Shown in pieces: positions 24,885 through 37,224 of a stretch of DNA of 64,000 nucleotides (the stretch's first letter is position 1; the number at the start of each line of letters is the position of its first letter). The stretch covers positions 11,542,571 to 11,606,570 of the forward strand of contig NC_045138.2 in the NCBI RefSeq assembly GCF_008831285.2, in the 5' to 3' direction. This DNA comes from Nymphaea colorata (lineage: Eukaryota > Streptophyta > Magnoliopsida > Nymphaeales > Nymphaeaceae). The translations under genes and the position numbers were made by a program. The notes below the pieces were generated by a model. The model was not told where the DNA came from, did no database searches, and saw only the letters and a program-made list of their open reading frames with translations.

Positions 24885-25106
24885 TTTTTTTTTTTAATGG
24901 GTGAGTGGTTTATTCACTACCCCTAAGAGAGGTCACTAGCCCTCCTTTGCCCATGACCTCTAGGGTTCACAAATCTGCTTTGGGACCTATTATGGTTCAG
25001 ATGAAAAGCACAAGGAGACGTGACAGCCACCACCCTAGAATGTGAACCCAAGTCCCTCTATGAGGTGGACTGCTTTGCTACCCAGTGTGCTACAAACCCC
25101 TCAAGG
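24885..25106 (-). mobile_element. tRNA-derived SINE, copy 1
   Basis: Read on the minus strand from 25106, the element starts CCTTGAGGGGTTTG. It then shows an RNA polymerase III box A (TAGCACACTGGGTAG) and, about 30 bases later, a box B (GGTTCACATTC). It ends in a poly(A) run (poly(T) at 24885-24895 on the plus strand). This layout is that of a tRNA-related SINE. Confidence 0.65.
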
Positions 25107-25659
25107 TGAGTGTGAAGTTGTACGGGCTATGGTGCTTAAAAAGAGAGCCTAATATGTGGGAGGTAAACTCTTGGTCGTGAGTAGTTGGCAACCAGGCATG
25201 CCGCTCCTAATTGACTCCAAGAGAAAAGCATCAATATAGGTTAGATTGCCCAACTTGCATCCGATGATGTGGAATCACATAGTATTCTATATTTGTGGTG
25301 AATTCTTTAAATGGGGATTTGTTGGAAGTAGACGTGTCACCCAGAGGGATTATGCATCCCAAATTCATTGGTATTTGTGTGAATACCCCATTGAAAATGG
25401 ATCTTCAACCAATAGTAGAGCTTGAGTTGGGAAATAAGGAAGTTTGATTGCAGCAAGTGGTTTATGGAAGCATACTTAGATTTTGTCAAGCCTATGGCAT
25501 TCATTATCATCCTCTAGAGTCTTATTTAAGGAGAGAGGCTAAGAAGGGAAACCCTACCCTAGAGAAATGTGAGAGAAGTGGTGATTTTGAAAACAAAATC
25601 AATAACTCATTGTCTAAATCTCATCGATCTCTCACTTTAAGTGCAAGGACCAACTAGCA
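25107..25659. other. Intergenic, no gene seen
   Basis: Contains a 69-codon open frame at 25448-25657 with no recognisable motif. Confidence 0.35.
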
Positions 25660-26055
25660 GATCCCAATTCACCCTCTAGCATTTTCAATTTCAGCCTAAA
25701 AAAAACTAGGAACTAAGACAACCATCACTTAGCAACTCCCTTTTATAAGTAATTGAAAATCCTTACAATCTTCAATATATAACTAAACTCTAAAAGTAAC
25801 ATGTTACAGTTCACCCTCTTTGACACATGCAGTCACACGTGTGAGACCCCAAATCTGATTGTTGAATGTGCTTTGATACCACCCTTGCAACCCGATTAAT
25901 AGATATCAACCAACTCCCTAGCAACTTTGGTTGTAGCTCAAAAAAGTCTAAAAATCAGGACAACCAAATACTTAACAATATGTTTTATAAGCCCTCAAAG
26001 ATTCGTTACAGTATTCAATATGAGACTACACAAATGAAGAGTTGCATTGTGAAAT
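25660..26055 (-). mobile_element. TRIM-like miniature LTR element (minus strand)
   Basis: Two diverged LTR copies flank about 70 bp of internal sequence: 25881-26055 (the 5' LTR on the minus strand) and about 25660-25808. On the minus strand the first LTR is followed by TGGTATCAAAGCA (about 25867-25879), a near match to the initiator tRNA-Met primer site. The second copy begins TGTAACATG. Both carry the GGTTGTCCTGATT / GGTTGTCTTAGTT block and the TTATAAAA block seen in the solo LTR at 57130-57319. No protein is encoded. Confidence 0.6.
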
Positions 26056-27694
26056 TATAAAAAGGGGCCATTAAATGATGAAAATAGAATAGGAAAGATC
26101 ATGATGTATGAGAGGTGAATGCAAAACAAGTTGTGAATGATGATGGCTACGAGGAAAGTAATCCCGCAAATTCTAAAAGAAGGCACAAAGGGACTAGTAA
26201 TGGGATAGACAAAGACAAGGAGGTTTCTTTGATGGAGAATCCTTAGATTATTTGTAAAAAAACCTTTTCATAAGGTTAGTGAGGAAGATGTTCCCCCCAG
26301 GTTTTGTTTTGAGGTGGAGGAAAAGATTTCTAACTGCAGTCCTATCAATTCTAAGTGCTTAGGGTTAAATATGGTTAGCAATGTGGGATCATCAAGATAG
26401 TGATGACAAACCGAATGCAACAAAAATAGGCTTGTTTCCTTGTATGAAAGGATGGGAAGGAAAAGACATGAAAGCTAGGGAGATTGAAAGATACTTAACA
26501 AATGACAAAATAACATTTTTGGATGATTTTAACCCTTGGAATAAAAGAAAACGATGCATAGGGGATGATAGCATCAAGTTTCAAGGGATGATTGCATCTA
26601 TTGACCAGTAGTACAACAAGGATATGGGTGATCTCATAACTAATTTACCATGAAAATAATGTCGTAGAACCTAAGAGGTTTGATAAGGAAGCTAGTGGGG
26701 GAATAATTAACAATACAACAATAGAGGATGGGACCCTTCTAAAATAAAACTAGGATAGTTGTGATAGATATCTATTGGATTTTTTTCAAATGATGTTTGA
26801 TCTTGGAGAAAGTTCAGGTGGTTGTGGTGGAGTTTATCTTCCCTCATAGTGTCATTCCTCAATTTTCTCAATTGTGTCTTTTTAAGGTGGTTGAGCTGCA
26901 GAAATTCTTTCACTAGTGCATACAACAATGTTAGTAGTAATAGTAGTAGGGTGTATAGTAAGCTACTGCCAATATATTCTAGGCTATCTAACTACTAAAT
27001 TTGCTCGGTTAAAAAAAAAAATACTAGATTTGCTAAATCTGATAATGCCCATGTTATGTGGTTGTAGATCTCAAGGCACTGTGTCTTGAATTTCAACAAA
27101 AACATAGCTAAAACCTAAAATTTAGATGTATTTTGGTACTTCAAAGCAGATACCAATAGTGCTTTAGGTCCAATTGACTCGAAGCCAAGTATAATAGGAT
27201 TGTCAACCAAATAAGACCTACTTATCTACACTAAGACCCAAATCCATCTAGTTTTAAGTTTTAAAAATTGCAAAATGACCCAATTTGGGGAACACCCTAG
27301 GCCAGTGTTATCCACAGAGAACCTTGTCCATGACTGAAGGAAAGAGTTTTATTTGTCTTTCTTCTATCTATAGTCCATTTTTGTCATATTCAGTTTGGAT
27401 ATTTTTTTGCGATTTCTATCATCTTCACCTTTTCATTTTGATTTCCATTTCACTATTCCTTGTGATTTTTCTCCATAATTACTTGTTGGTTTTGCATATT
27501 TATATAAATAAGGGGCATGATTCATTTTTAAGTAATCAAGCATCCATGACACCCGACATGCCTTCTTCTATGTATCAACTTGTCTTTTCTATGATTTTGC
27601 TATCACTAGTCCACTTTGAAGCTTGCTACACATTATAGACATGTAATCAGACATTGAGAATGTGAGAGGATTCTAGATCATATGCTTGATTTTT
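26056..27694. other. Intergenic, unrecognised short open frame
   Basis: A 76-codon open frame at 26381-26611 (plus strand) is rich in charged residues (REIERYLTNDKITFLDDFNP). The sequence before it reads as a broken frame of similar composition. It might be a decayed transposon ORF, but I cannot assign a family. Confidence 0.3.
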
Positions 27695-27943
27695 TTAGTG
27701 TTTACTTAGGGAAAACCTCCTTTGGCATGAAACCCCTAAGACTATATCCTTATACCTTTAAGGTTTAGGCTTGCTTCGGGGCTGGGTAGACCTATAGTGC
27801 ATCCTTTAATTTGATGTCCTAATTGCTACCATTTATAGCCTAGGTTGTAACATACTAGAACATGACAACAACTACAGAATTTAAACCTCAAATTCCTTGA
27901 GTGTGGGCCGCCTTGCCACCCGATTGTGCTATGCCCCTTGAGG
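27695..27943 (-). mobile_element. tRNA-derived SINE, copy 2
   Basis: On the minus strand from 27943 the sequence starts CCTCAAGGGGCA, followed by box A (TAGCACAATCGGGTGG) and box B (GGTTTAAATTC) about 30 bases apart. It shares the head and the CCAAAGGAGG-type tail with the SINE at 24885-25106, and ends in an A-rich run. It is more diverged than copy 1. Confidence 0.5.
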
Positions 27944-28345
27944 CAAAAAATGCACTCTTTGTTACATTTGAAATCATGGAGCTTCCAATAGAACACTGAA
28001 GCTTTATGTAGGTCAACTTTTGGGAGCCCATTAAAGATATTTAAGAAATCTAGAAAAAATGATTTTGCTCTTGGAACATTGAAGGCCCGAGTGCCTTTGT
28101 TAGGAGTTTCTTTAAATATTTTAAATCAGTGTTCTCTTCAAATATTTGTTCTGTTTATACTTCACTTTTATTCAAGAATAAAATTGTAACTTAGTTGTAT
28201 CTTGAATATATCTTCTTCTTTGTGGATCGGCCTAAACTTGCCATTAGCAGTAGAGATTGATTTTATTATTTGGTGTCAAATAATCAAATCTTTCATCCAA
28301 AACATCTTTCTAAAAATATTTAGTTCCAAAGGTACACAAAGTTTT

Positions 28346-28463
28346 GGCATGCTTGTTTGGAACAACATATCATATCCACTCCTATTAGTGACTTCACTAT
28401 ATTAGGCATGTTTGTTTGGAACAACATATCATGTCCACTCATATTAGTGACTTTACTATATTA
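28346..28463. repeat. Tandem duplication, 59-bp unit, two copies
   Basis: 28346-28404 and 28405-28463 are near-identical head-to-tail copies starting GGCATGCTTGTTTGGAACAA and GGCATGTTTGTTTGGAACAA, with about five differences. Confidence 0.9.
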
Positions 28464-29169
28464 TTATGTAGCAAGTAAATATTTAGTAAATATTGGGATC
28501 CATTTTGAAGTGTTGTTGGGGCTCACTCAATATTCTCTCTTTTTTATTGCACATAAGGTAGAAGCAAGTAGCCAAGTGGCTTCTAGAAAATGTAGAATAC
28601 AGTTAATCTGCTTGCCATTTGTGCTACATTTGCCACTCTTGTGTTTATAGTATGATTTGTTTTTGAATTGTGTTTTTCTAACATTTGGGTTTGCATGCTA
28701 GTCTTAAGAGTTGGTTGATTTTGTGTGATTTTTACTATGTCAAACATACTAGAACAAGTTTAGATAATTCTGAATATTTGTATTTAGCATTACTTTGTAG
28801 CTTAATTGTTGACAAATCACATAGGAAAATCAAGTATATCACATTCAATTTTTCTCTTGTTCTCTGAGTTTAAAATTATGTTGTGATAGCCAAAACTGAT
28901 TTAAAACATTTTCAAATTTTTGTATGAGAATGCTCTAGCATGTGAAGCATCAAGGACCATTAAATTTAGAAAAGCTTTTAATAAAAAATGATAATTTCCT
29001 ACCTAGATTTTCAATCAGCCAAAAGAGAAATTTTCTATCTATTTATATGGAAGACAAGATTGGAAATCTGGCCACAAATTTTGAAAATATGAGAATAACT
29101 TGGGAGATAGGACCAATTGTTGGTTTGGGCTTTGGCCATTCCTAACATCTTTTTTATAGGTAACCAAAC
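28464..29169. other. Intergenic, no gene seen
   Basis: AT-rich DNA between the 59-bp tandem duplication and the Harbinger element. No coding pattern is recognised. Confidence 0.35.
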
Positions 29170-30645
29170 TAACACCATATTTAGATGGAGAGAAGAAAGG
29201 AATGGTAAGAAAGATGATTCCTGCATTTGGATGGCTAATTAATAGAGAAAGAATTGAAGGGAAAGCTAAGGAATGTGTTTGCATACAAAGGAAAGGGAGG
29301 AAGAGGGAGGGAATAGAAAAGGTTTTTTAATGTAAATCCAATCCCTCTAGAAATGTAAAGATTATGAGGAAAAAGAAGGACATTTCTTATTGTTGCTAAA
29401 ATTGCCCTCCAATGATTATCATAAGCACAATGGAAAAGAAGCAGCAAGGGCACCATCCTTTTCTTGACCATAGGTATGCAACCCCTCTCTCTCTTTTGAT
29501 AGGCAAGGGCCTGGCTTTCTCTGCTATGTACAGGGGAAATCCAGGGATAGCAGAGGGAGGGGTCAGCCCCTCCCCATTGACTGAAGCAGGGGAAAGGGCC
29601 CGACCCTCTTCCCACCTTGCCATCAGCAACTGCTGCCGACGGTAGGGCAGGGAGAAAGACAAGCCTTTTCCTCGCTTTTGATTGGTGGCAGAGGAAGGGG
29701 TCAGGATTACTGAAGCAGTGGAAAAGGGTCCACCCCTCCACCTACTATGCCGTTGGCAGCACCCTTGTTTTCTATTTTGTTTTTTAGTAAAATCATGTTT
29801 TCTTAATTTCTCTTGTGTAATGCATATGTCTAGCTCTTCCAGATCAATGTTGATGCAAATCTTAGTTCGTTTGAAAGTCTTTCATCATTTAAAACTAGGC
29901 ATATTTCTACTTTTTTCTATTTAATTATTTGTTCTCTATTTTGGCTCAAGTCACAACGTTCGAATCTCATGTTTTCTACTTTCTATAGGAAACTAATTTT
30001 TGACAATGAATTTTTGAGTTGTCTCCTATTCAAGGTCAAATTGTTTATGCTTTGATCAATTGGATTTGGTTCCCATATGTTTTGAGTTACTCTCACCCAA
30101 TTTTTGGCCTAATCCATGTTTGCTTAGTAAGGTTTTAGTCCAAAGCATAGAGGTTTATTTTCTAAGAGAATTTTCTTTCCAGTTCAAAGTTTTTCACCAA
30201 TTCTAAAAACCATAACCTAAGCTCTAGCAATGTTTTTGTGACTGTCAATTCAGTTGCTTTTTGATGTCTCTACACTACTCCAATTAGCCTTCTATTTTAG
30301 ACATGCACTATGATATGTTTGATAGTTTTTTTTAACCATTCATGCATTCAGCCAACTTTAATTTGCATAAGAGACAGCACATGCAAACTCGAAGCTTCCA
30401 ACTTGTGACGATTTGATGTCATCTAGTTAGCTTCGCATCGCCTACACATTGATGCATACTTTTGTTGTCAACTAGTATCTTTTGTTGAATGATGTAGTTT
30501 GTCCATTTGCAACTGAAAGATGTATAATTGACAGGTAAATAGCATGCTTAAATAAAGAAACATAATTGCTCTTGTTGTGCTCACCTACATTGTATTCAAA
30601 GAGATTGTCTTATTAGATTAATTTTTTTAATGATTTTCATGTAGT

Positions 30646-31560
30646 TTGCTTAATATACCGATATCATTTATGGTTCTTTGCACTTTGAGTTTTTTAAGTT
30701 TAATTGTACTATTTTCTACATATGATTTTAGAAGACATGGGAGATCACAACGAAGAAGGTTTTGTAAGGACATGGATGAGAAAATGATAACAGGTAGTAG
30801 TTTTCTTTTATGTGATATTTTTTATTATTTCTTGCATCAAAGAAGTTGGCGAGATAGCTTGTGCTCTATCCAATTGGATTATCTTATGGAAAAAAACAAA
30901 TTATTAGAAACCAAATCATATAAACTAGATGATAATGCACAATGTCACAATATAACACAGATTGGTACAAGAAGTTTTAGAGAATTATGTATATTCTTCA
31001 ACGTGATTGTGGAATATATAGTACAAGACATTGCAAAGTAGAAGAATAAGTTGCATTCTTCCTTATGATGTCATCTCACACGTATAAATGTCGATCAATT
31101 CAGTTTGGGGCTCATTGTTCTACATGGACAAGACCTTGACATTTTTATAGAGTATTGAGTTCAATAATTCTACTAGAAGACAAATTCATTCAACAACCTA
31201 ATGGATCAACTATATCAAAAATTACTATAATTTAATAATTTTATGAAATATGAACTTAACAATATGACTTATATTCATTTTTTTAGACAAAAAATATTTT
31301 GTTGATGTTGGGTTTTCATTAAAGAGTGGACTTATTACACCCTTTAGAGGTGTGAGATATCATTGAAAAAATACTCCAAGCATGGTCTACAAAATGCGAA
31401 GAATTATTCAATCTTTGACATGCTTCTTTACACAATGCAATTGAAAGATCTTTAGTGCCTTAAAAAAATATTTTCAATTATAGCTAGTTTATTCATGCAA
31501 TACATAGACAAGAGTCTTCTTAGCCGGTTGTGTACTATATATCTATCTCATAGGTATCGA
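30646..31560 (+). pseudogene. Harbinger transposase, broken
   Basis: The open part (30646-31041) includes IGTRSFRELCIFF, resembling the N-terminal helix block of Harbinger transposases. At 31295-31363 the reading YFVDVGF followed by TPFRGVRYH matches the family's Y.LVDAGY...PYRGVRYHL block around the second catalytic aspartate. A stop directly follows it. The next stretch, 31364-31560, reads on in broken frames. Stops and frameshifts preclude a working enzyme. Confidence 0.7.
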
Positions 31561-31849
31561 TAACAAACTTATGAGTCAACCTAGTGAAAAGGATTCTGTT
31601 CAAATTGATCAAGATGAAGACTATAAAGTTACATAATTTATGTAGCATAATATCTCTTCAATTATGTGGCCACACTATCAGCTAGAAGCTTCAATAAATT
31701 GATAGGACACATTGATTTTTTTATCTAATATTATTTCTTATTGTAGCAATTCTTTTGATTTAATTACACGAACTTTTGATAATTACATGTGGTTTTCCTT
31801 TTCATCATGCATATTTTTTCTAAACTTGTTTTACTCTGCATTTAGCTAA

Positions 31850-32700
31850 TAACAATGAAGAAGAATCACACACAAACAGTTGAATTTAAGTTGATAAGTA
31901 CAATGGAGTCAATTTATGAATGATGTGCTCATTGATGCGTTACTGCTTCAACAAATAATTGGTAATAAAGTGAATGACATTTTTAATACAACCGCTTATG
32001 ATAATGTTGCCACAGAACTGAATGATATAAGTTGGCAAGATGAGTACCAAAAAACACACAAAAAATTGCATGAAAACCTTGAAGAGTAACTTCAATAATT
32101 ATTATGACATCTTTAAAAGTGGTTTGAGTGGATTTAATATTAATCAAAGACAAATATCTAGACAATGAGTTTCCTTATTGTGGTTTTTTTTTGTGTTTCT
32201 TTGCATAGGCACATCCATTGGCAAGAAAATGGACGATGACATGACTTTTATGAATAAAAATATTGGTGATACAATGCAGCTTATTGATAAACCAAAGTCA
32301 AGTAATATTGGAACCATTTGTCAATCTTGGCGAAGAGTTTGAAGTTCAAGTTGAACCCAATACAAGTTCATTATTGAGGCATAAGAGAAAAAGAAGTACA
32401 AATGAAGATGATTTCAAAGAGATTGAAAGATGTTTTTGAAAAAGTTGCTAATACAGTTAAAAAAAGTAATATTATGTATGATAAAAAACCTTCAAGATAA
32501 ATATTTCAAGGAAGACATACTTCTAAAGCTTGAAGCCATTGGTATTGAAAATGAATTACAAGCTAATGCATAGCTTCATCTTACTAATGTTGAAAAATGA
32601 TGGAAACATTTTTTGCATGTCCTTCTTTTAAGGGCAAGGAGGTTTTACTTATGATGCTTAGTAGAACTGGAATTATTTGAGTCATTAACATCATTTTTTA
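31850..32700 (+). pseudogene. Myb/SANT-like protein of the Harbinger element, broken
   Basis: Scattered frames resemble the second protein of PIF/Harbinger elements, which works with the transposase in DNA binding. The clearest are SNIGTICQSWRRV, ILLKLEAIGIENEL and near the end TFFACPSFKGKEVLLMML (about 32610-32665). Frames shift between them. Confidence 0.5.
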
Positions 32701-33102
32701 TTTTTTGTTTATACGAGTTTTTCATCCTTAGATGATTATTATATGTAGCTTCATATGTTTTAAAATTCAGCCAATTTTTTATTTTTAGTGAATGGTTGCG
32801 TTAGATTCATTATTTTCATTTACTTGTTGATTGTAGAGAGAGGAGAGAGATATGCATAAGAAGTTCTAGATTGTTATGGGTATCACTGTAAAACAACTTA
32901 AATTCAAGCCTTTCCTTAGTTTATGTACTATAAACAAAAACATTATTTTAACAATTTCTTTCCTTTCATTTCTTTTTCTTTCTGTTGAAACAAGCTTCTA
33001 TAACTATCCCTTTCTTTTCCTTTCCTTCCTATTTTTATTTGATTTCCTTTCCCCTTCATCCATTACTTTCCTTCTCTTTCGCTCCATCCAAACAAGGCCT
33101 AA

Positions 33103-35269
33103 TGATCTGACGTCCATCTATTTCCTAAATGCTTAAAAAATATTCCTAAAAAGAAGATGCATTCGAGAAAGAGAAACAAACATAAAAAACAATGCAGTTT
33201 TTGAAAGAATGATGCATATGCACTAAGTTTTGAAGTTGAGTTTTAGAGACAATTTAATCAGACCATTAGGGCTTAAAATATATTTATTTTGAAAAGCCCT
33301 TTCATCATGAGGTCCATGCATGATACAACCTATGTTACATGATGCATGCAAAAACATTTTAGAAATCAAGATTGCAATAGGATTTTTAAAGAAGTGTTGA
33401 GATAGATTTTGAAAGTGTATCTTAAGAGATATCAAGGAAGCCTAAGTCTTCTCTACACGTTCATGTAGCCAACAAGTAAATATGATTTCAGTCCCCTTAA
33501 TCTCTAAGAGGACATTCATTGTATATGATTTCATTCATGTCAACAATGGGTAACTCAAATTTTTATTGTACATTGTAAATAGATATCGAGTTTTCCCCTA
33601 TTATTTTTGTGATTTTTTCATTGTACATTGGAATAAATAATGAAATAAAAAGAAAAATAAAGAGAAAAAAGCTACACCAATATGACAAAACTACATGCTC
33701 GTCGATAATAGTAGATGGCTTGAAGTGAAATGAGTATGTTGAAGTAGATATGGAGTTTCCTAACCATTAGCTTTTTTTCTCTCCTCACCCACCCAACTAA
33801 GAATGGGAGACCATATTAGGAAAGACAAAACAATTGGGCCTCGTGAACAACTTAAGAACTTCTGACTTAAATTGAACTATAGTGCACCACCTTTAGTGGG
33901 CCCAACCTTCTTTATAGGAACCTCTACCACATCTTATTTAAGTCGAAATTGTTAGTGATTTTATGATTTTTGAAGCTGCACCAATTGTCAAGCAGTCATA
34001 GATATGTTCCCCTTGCAAGGCCTCAGCAACATGGGAATTCTAATCCATCTGTCCCGAACCTAATGATCTACTAGGTTCCATGAGATAAGGCTGATCAATT
34101 GGTTCTTATAACTAGTTGCCCCTATCCAGTAAGGGCCCTTTCTCTTTGACATTTCCTTCGGACAACATCTAAGTTCAGTTTCCTTCCCTCTATCCCTCAG
34201 GACCAAACAATCATTGGTTGATATAGAAAAAAATGGAAGGCCTTCCAAGGTAGTAAAAGGAAAGGAGAACTTGTTCGGGCCAACCAATAGGTAGGAATCC
34301 TTATAGCTACTAACCCAAACGATGGCTTGAAAGATAAGCCTAGTAGTCAGACTATTGTGTTTGTGCCTCAACCCCCTCCCTCTCAGCCAACTCAAATGCC
34401 CTTGATTTTTTAAAAAGAAAGTTGCCCCTTGGTCATTTTGAAATCTTTCCATTCAGCCTAATCCTTTTATTATGGATCCTACATCATGAGTACTAAAAAA
34501 CACTTCCCTTTTAGTGGTCATGACTTTTTACATGTAAAATTTTCCAATTTCACATGTAGACCATAATAAATAAGATATATTATATCTACTCACCTTCATT
34601 CCTTATGTGGGATTCCTAGACACGGGACCCGACCTACCGGTATGAAGTTTGACTGTTTTTTCGCACGTTTACTAGGGGTAATCAAACCAAAGACTAGACA
34701 AAATGGTCCAATTTGAGTCTAAATATCATCCAAATTTAAGAAAGCAAATGTGCCTTAATTTTGAAATCATGCATGTTTTAAAATCTAAATAGATCTAAGA
34801 AGTAAATTGATGAATAAAAAGAAATTAATCGGACGTCTGTTCATGTCTAGATCATCTTAGATCAAGCAAATCATTGTCTTAAATCCAATATGTTACATGA
34901 AAAAACTAGGTCATATTGACCTAGAGTCTTGTCTCTATTGAGACTTGGGTGTAGGACGTGGACTTATAGGGAAATCTAGATCTGAATCAAAAAATTGAGA
35001 TCAGGATATGAGGAATTTACAAAATTTTTGTTCTAAATTTGAATGAGAAATGTCATAGAAATCTAAAATACCATATCATGTCAATGGGACACTTGATCCA
35101 AAGTGCAAGGTTAAAAATCCAGTAGGTTTGATCTTGTATTCATGACTGTATCTCTTAAGATCCAAATGTTGAAAGAATAGATCTAGATTTGATGACTACA
35201 GGGTTTAAAATCATGCATTTGGGTTTGATTTTGTAGGAATTGATCCTAAGATTATGACCAAATACTCAT
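33103..35269. other. Intergenic, no assigned gene
   Basis: A 130-codon open frame on the minus strand (34452-34060) is the longest here. It has no motif I recognise, and its plus-strand complement is also nearly open, so it may be chance or an old transposon piece. Confidence 0.35.
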
Positions 35270-35560
35270 TTATTTTAAAATTCAATCCAAGATACAAAAT
35301 CCAAGATCCAAGATCTAAAACTTAAGATCCAAGATTTGAAATCCATCCAAAATCTATGGTGTAAAATGCAAACATATAATCTCATAATTTGAGATTTATG
35401 GTTTGGGACTAGTATGTGAAATATGATTCAAAATCCAAAGTCTAAAATCCAAAATCCAAAATCTAACACTTGAGGTCCAAAATATAAGATCCAAGGTCCA
35501 TGATCCATAATCCAATATTTGAGATCTAAAATCCAATGCTTGAAATCTAAACTTCCATGT
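35270..35560. repeat. Degenerate minisatellite of AAATCCAAGATC-like units
   Basis: About 290 bp consist mainly of imperfect head-to-tail copies of words such as AAGATCCAAGAT, AAAATCCAAAAT and GGTCCATGATCC, 7-14 bp apart. The minus strand translates as an artificial repetitive peptide (repeats of LDF/WILD). Confidence 0.75.
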
Positions 35561-36104
35561 AATAGAATTAGGTTTAATATCAAACTTTATATCAATATGA
35601 GGTTCATGATTCAAATCCAATGCCTTGAATTGTGATTCAAGATCCAAACATGCTAGGGTAGGTTGGTCAAGAGAACTGGGTTCAGTCTTGCCTATACCAA
35701 GTTTAAACCCACCTTGCCTACACCAAGTTAGATTCTAGTTTTCACATACCTGGGCTAATGCACACAAGGTGTGCCACTAGGTCCACCCAGTCTAGTTTCA
35801 AAAAAAAGGGTGCATGTGGGTGCAAAGGTGGTTCAATGCATAAGAGAGGGGCATACCTAACCCTTAGGCCTATCTTAAAGGCATTAAAGTAAATCCAATC
35901 TAGAAAATATATGTGCTAAACTACAAAATTATCAAAGCAACTAAACTAAACGTGGTAAAAACAAAAAGGAAAGTAAACTTAACATGCTTAAAAGCAAAAA
36001 CTAAACTAAACAAGCATAAAGAACTAAATTGCAAATAAGAAAAGAAAGAAGTCAGAAAAGAAATTACTTGAAGGCAGCACCTAAGCTGAGCCCAATCCCA
36101 CGAC
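35561..36104. other. Intergenic, no gene seen
   Basis: Sequence between the minisatellite and the hAT element; no coding pattern. Confidence 0.35.
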
Positions 36105-36112
36105 CTCACACC

Positions 36113-37224
36113 TAAGGCTGGGCATCGGGTCGGGCCGGCCAAAAAAATTGACAAAAGTTAAGCCCGTTAACGTTATCGGACCATCCCGAGACCCGGCCCG
36201 TTTATAACCGGGCTGGGCTGGGCCGATGAAGTATCGGGCCTCGGGCTTGAGATTGTGCCCGAGGCCCGGCCCGTTTATAATCGGGCTGGGCCGATGAAGT
36301 ATCGGGCCTCAGACTTGAGATTGTGCTCAAGGCCGGGCGCAGCCAGGCCAGATTATCCGCCCGGGCTTGGCCTCCTGCAGGCTGCAGGGTCTCGCTCCAC
36401 TTTTCAAGCTTTCCCCTCTTTTTTCAGTTGTTCTTTCCTCCCCTATTTTTCATCGTCTTTTGGAAGGGAACACTCCATTCTCATTGATCATGCGTTCCCT
36501 GTTCAATCTTTGGAATGCGATTATGCGAGGTTGTTGTGCAAGACAGGCAACAAAAAGAGTGAGACTCACTGCCATTCTATTGTAGTTTGACAGAAATCAA
36601 AAAGAAGGAAGAGAGACAAACCTCTCTCTCTCTCCCCCCAACTTTGTGTTGTTTTCCTTTTCTTTTTTCTTTTTCCCTTTTCTTGTTGCTAGAATGTTGG
36701 GAGATAGAGGAGAAAGTCAGATGAAGCACTCGTCATCAGCGGTCCCCCATGAGAGCTTAAGAATAGAAAACATGTGGCGGCCCAATACCAGGTGAGTGAG
36801 AGAAAGAGGGAAGGAAAGAACAGGGCGATGGTGGCGATGGCACGGGGATGACGGCAGTTATAGAGCCATGGGTGATGGCCAACGGGGAGGACTGCAGGAG
36901 GTGTTCAACGGCAGTCGGCGAGGTCATGGCATCGGCTACGTGGGAGAAGAATGAAAGGAAAGTATGAAAAATACATTCAAACGAAGTGGAAATCGGAAAC
37001 CCTAACATAAGTAAAGGGGCAAAAAAAAAAGTTTTTTTTTTTTTTAAGTTACGGGCTTGTCGGGCCGTCGACGAATGTTGGATCAAGCCCGGGCCCGACT
37101 CGTTAAGTATCGGGCCGAGCTGGGCTCGATAAAATCGGGCCCGTTAAGGATTTTTCAAGGCCCGGGCCCGAGTCAGGCCGGGTACCGGGTACCCGGCGGC
37201 GGCCCGGCCCAATGCCCAGGCTTA
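36113..37224. mobile_element. Non-autonomous hAT transposon, 1112 bp, with 8-bp target duplication
   Basis: CTCACACC occurs exactly at 36105-36112 and at 37225-37232, an 8-bp duplication as made by hAT transposases. The termini are TAAGGCTGGGCATCGGG on the left and, inward from the right, TAAGCCTGGGCATTGGG. These are inverted repeats of about 24 bp with a few mismatches, and they fit the short hAT terminal consensus (T/C)A(A/G)NG. Subterminal regions are GC-rich (GGGCCGGGC words), with a direct repeat of about 70 bp (36192-36264 and 36265-36333). The middle is pyrimidine-rich and encodes no transposase. Confidence 0.85.

Larger units (their letters stand above)
29173..33099 (+). mobile_element. 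PIF/Harbinger-type DNA transposon, decayed
   Basis: The element is bounded by the trinucleotide TAA on both sides (29170-29172 and 33100-33102), as expected for PIF/Harbinger target duplications. The right end, read inward, starts GGCCTTGTTTGGATGGAG. The left end reads CACCATATTTAGATGGAGAG, an imperfect match. Both ends are followed by purine-rich AGAAGGAAAG sequence. Inside, in the same orientation, are a broken DDE transposase (about 30646-31560) and a broken Myb/SANT-like second protein (about 31850-32700), the two proteins typical of this superfamily. Total length is about 3.9 kb. Confidence 0.75.

Noticed and set aside
29235-29741. 168-codon open frame on the minus strand
   Set aside because: It lies in the left end of the Harbinger element in low-complexity purine-rich DNA, and overlapping frames on both strands are equally open. 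No motif was recognised.
34060-34452. 130-codon minus-strand open frame as a gene
   Set aside because: No recognised motif, no splice partners, no promoter pattern; kept only as a note on the intergenic stretch.
35270-35650. CRISPR-like array of regular repeats
   Set aside because: The units are imperfect, directly adjoining and lack unique spacers; it is a eukaryotic minisatellite.
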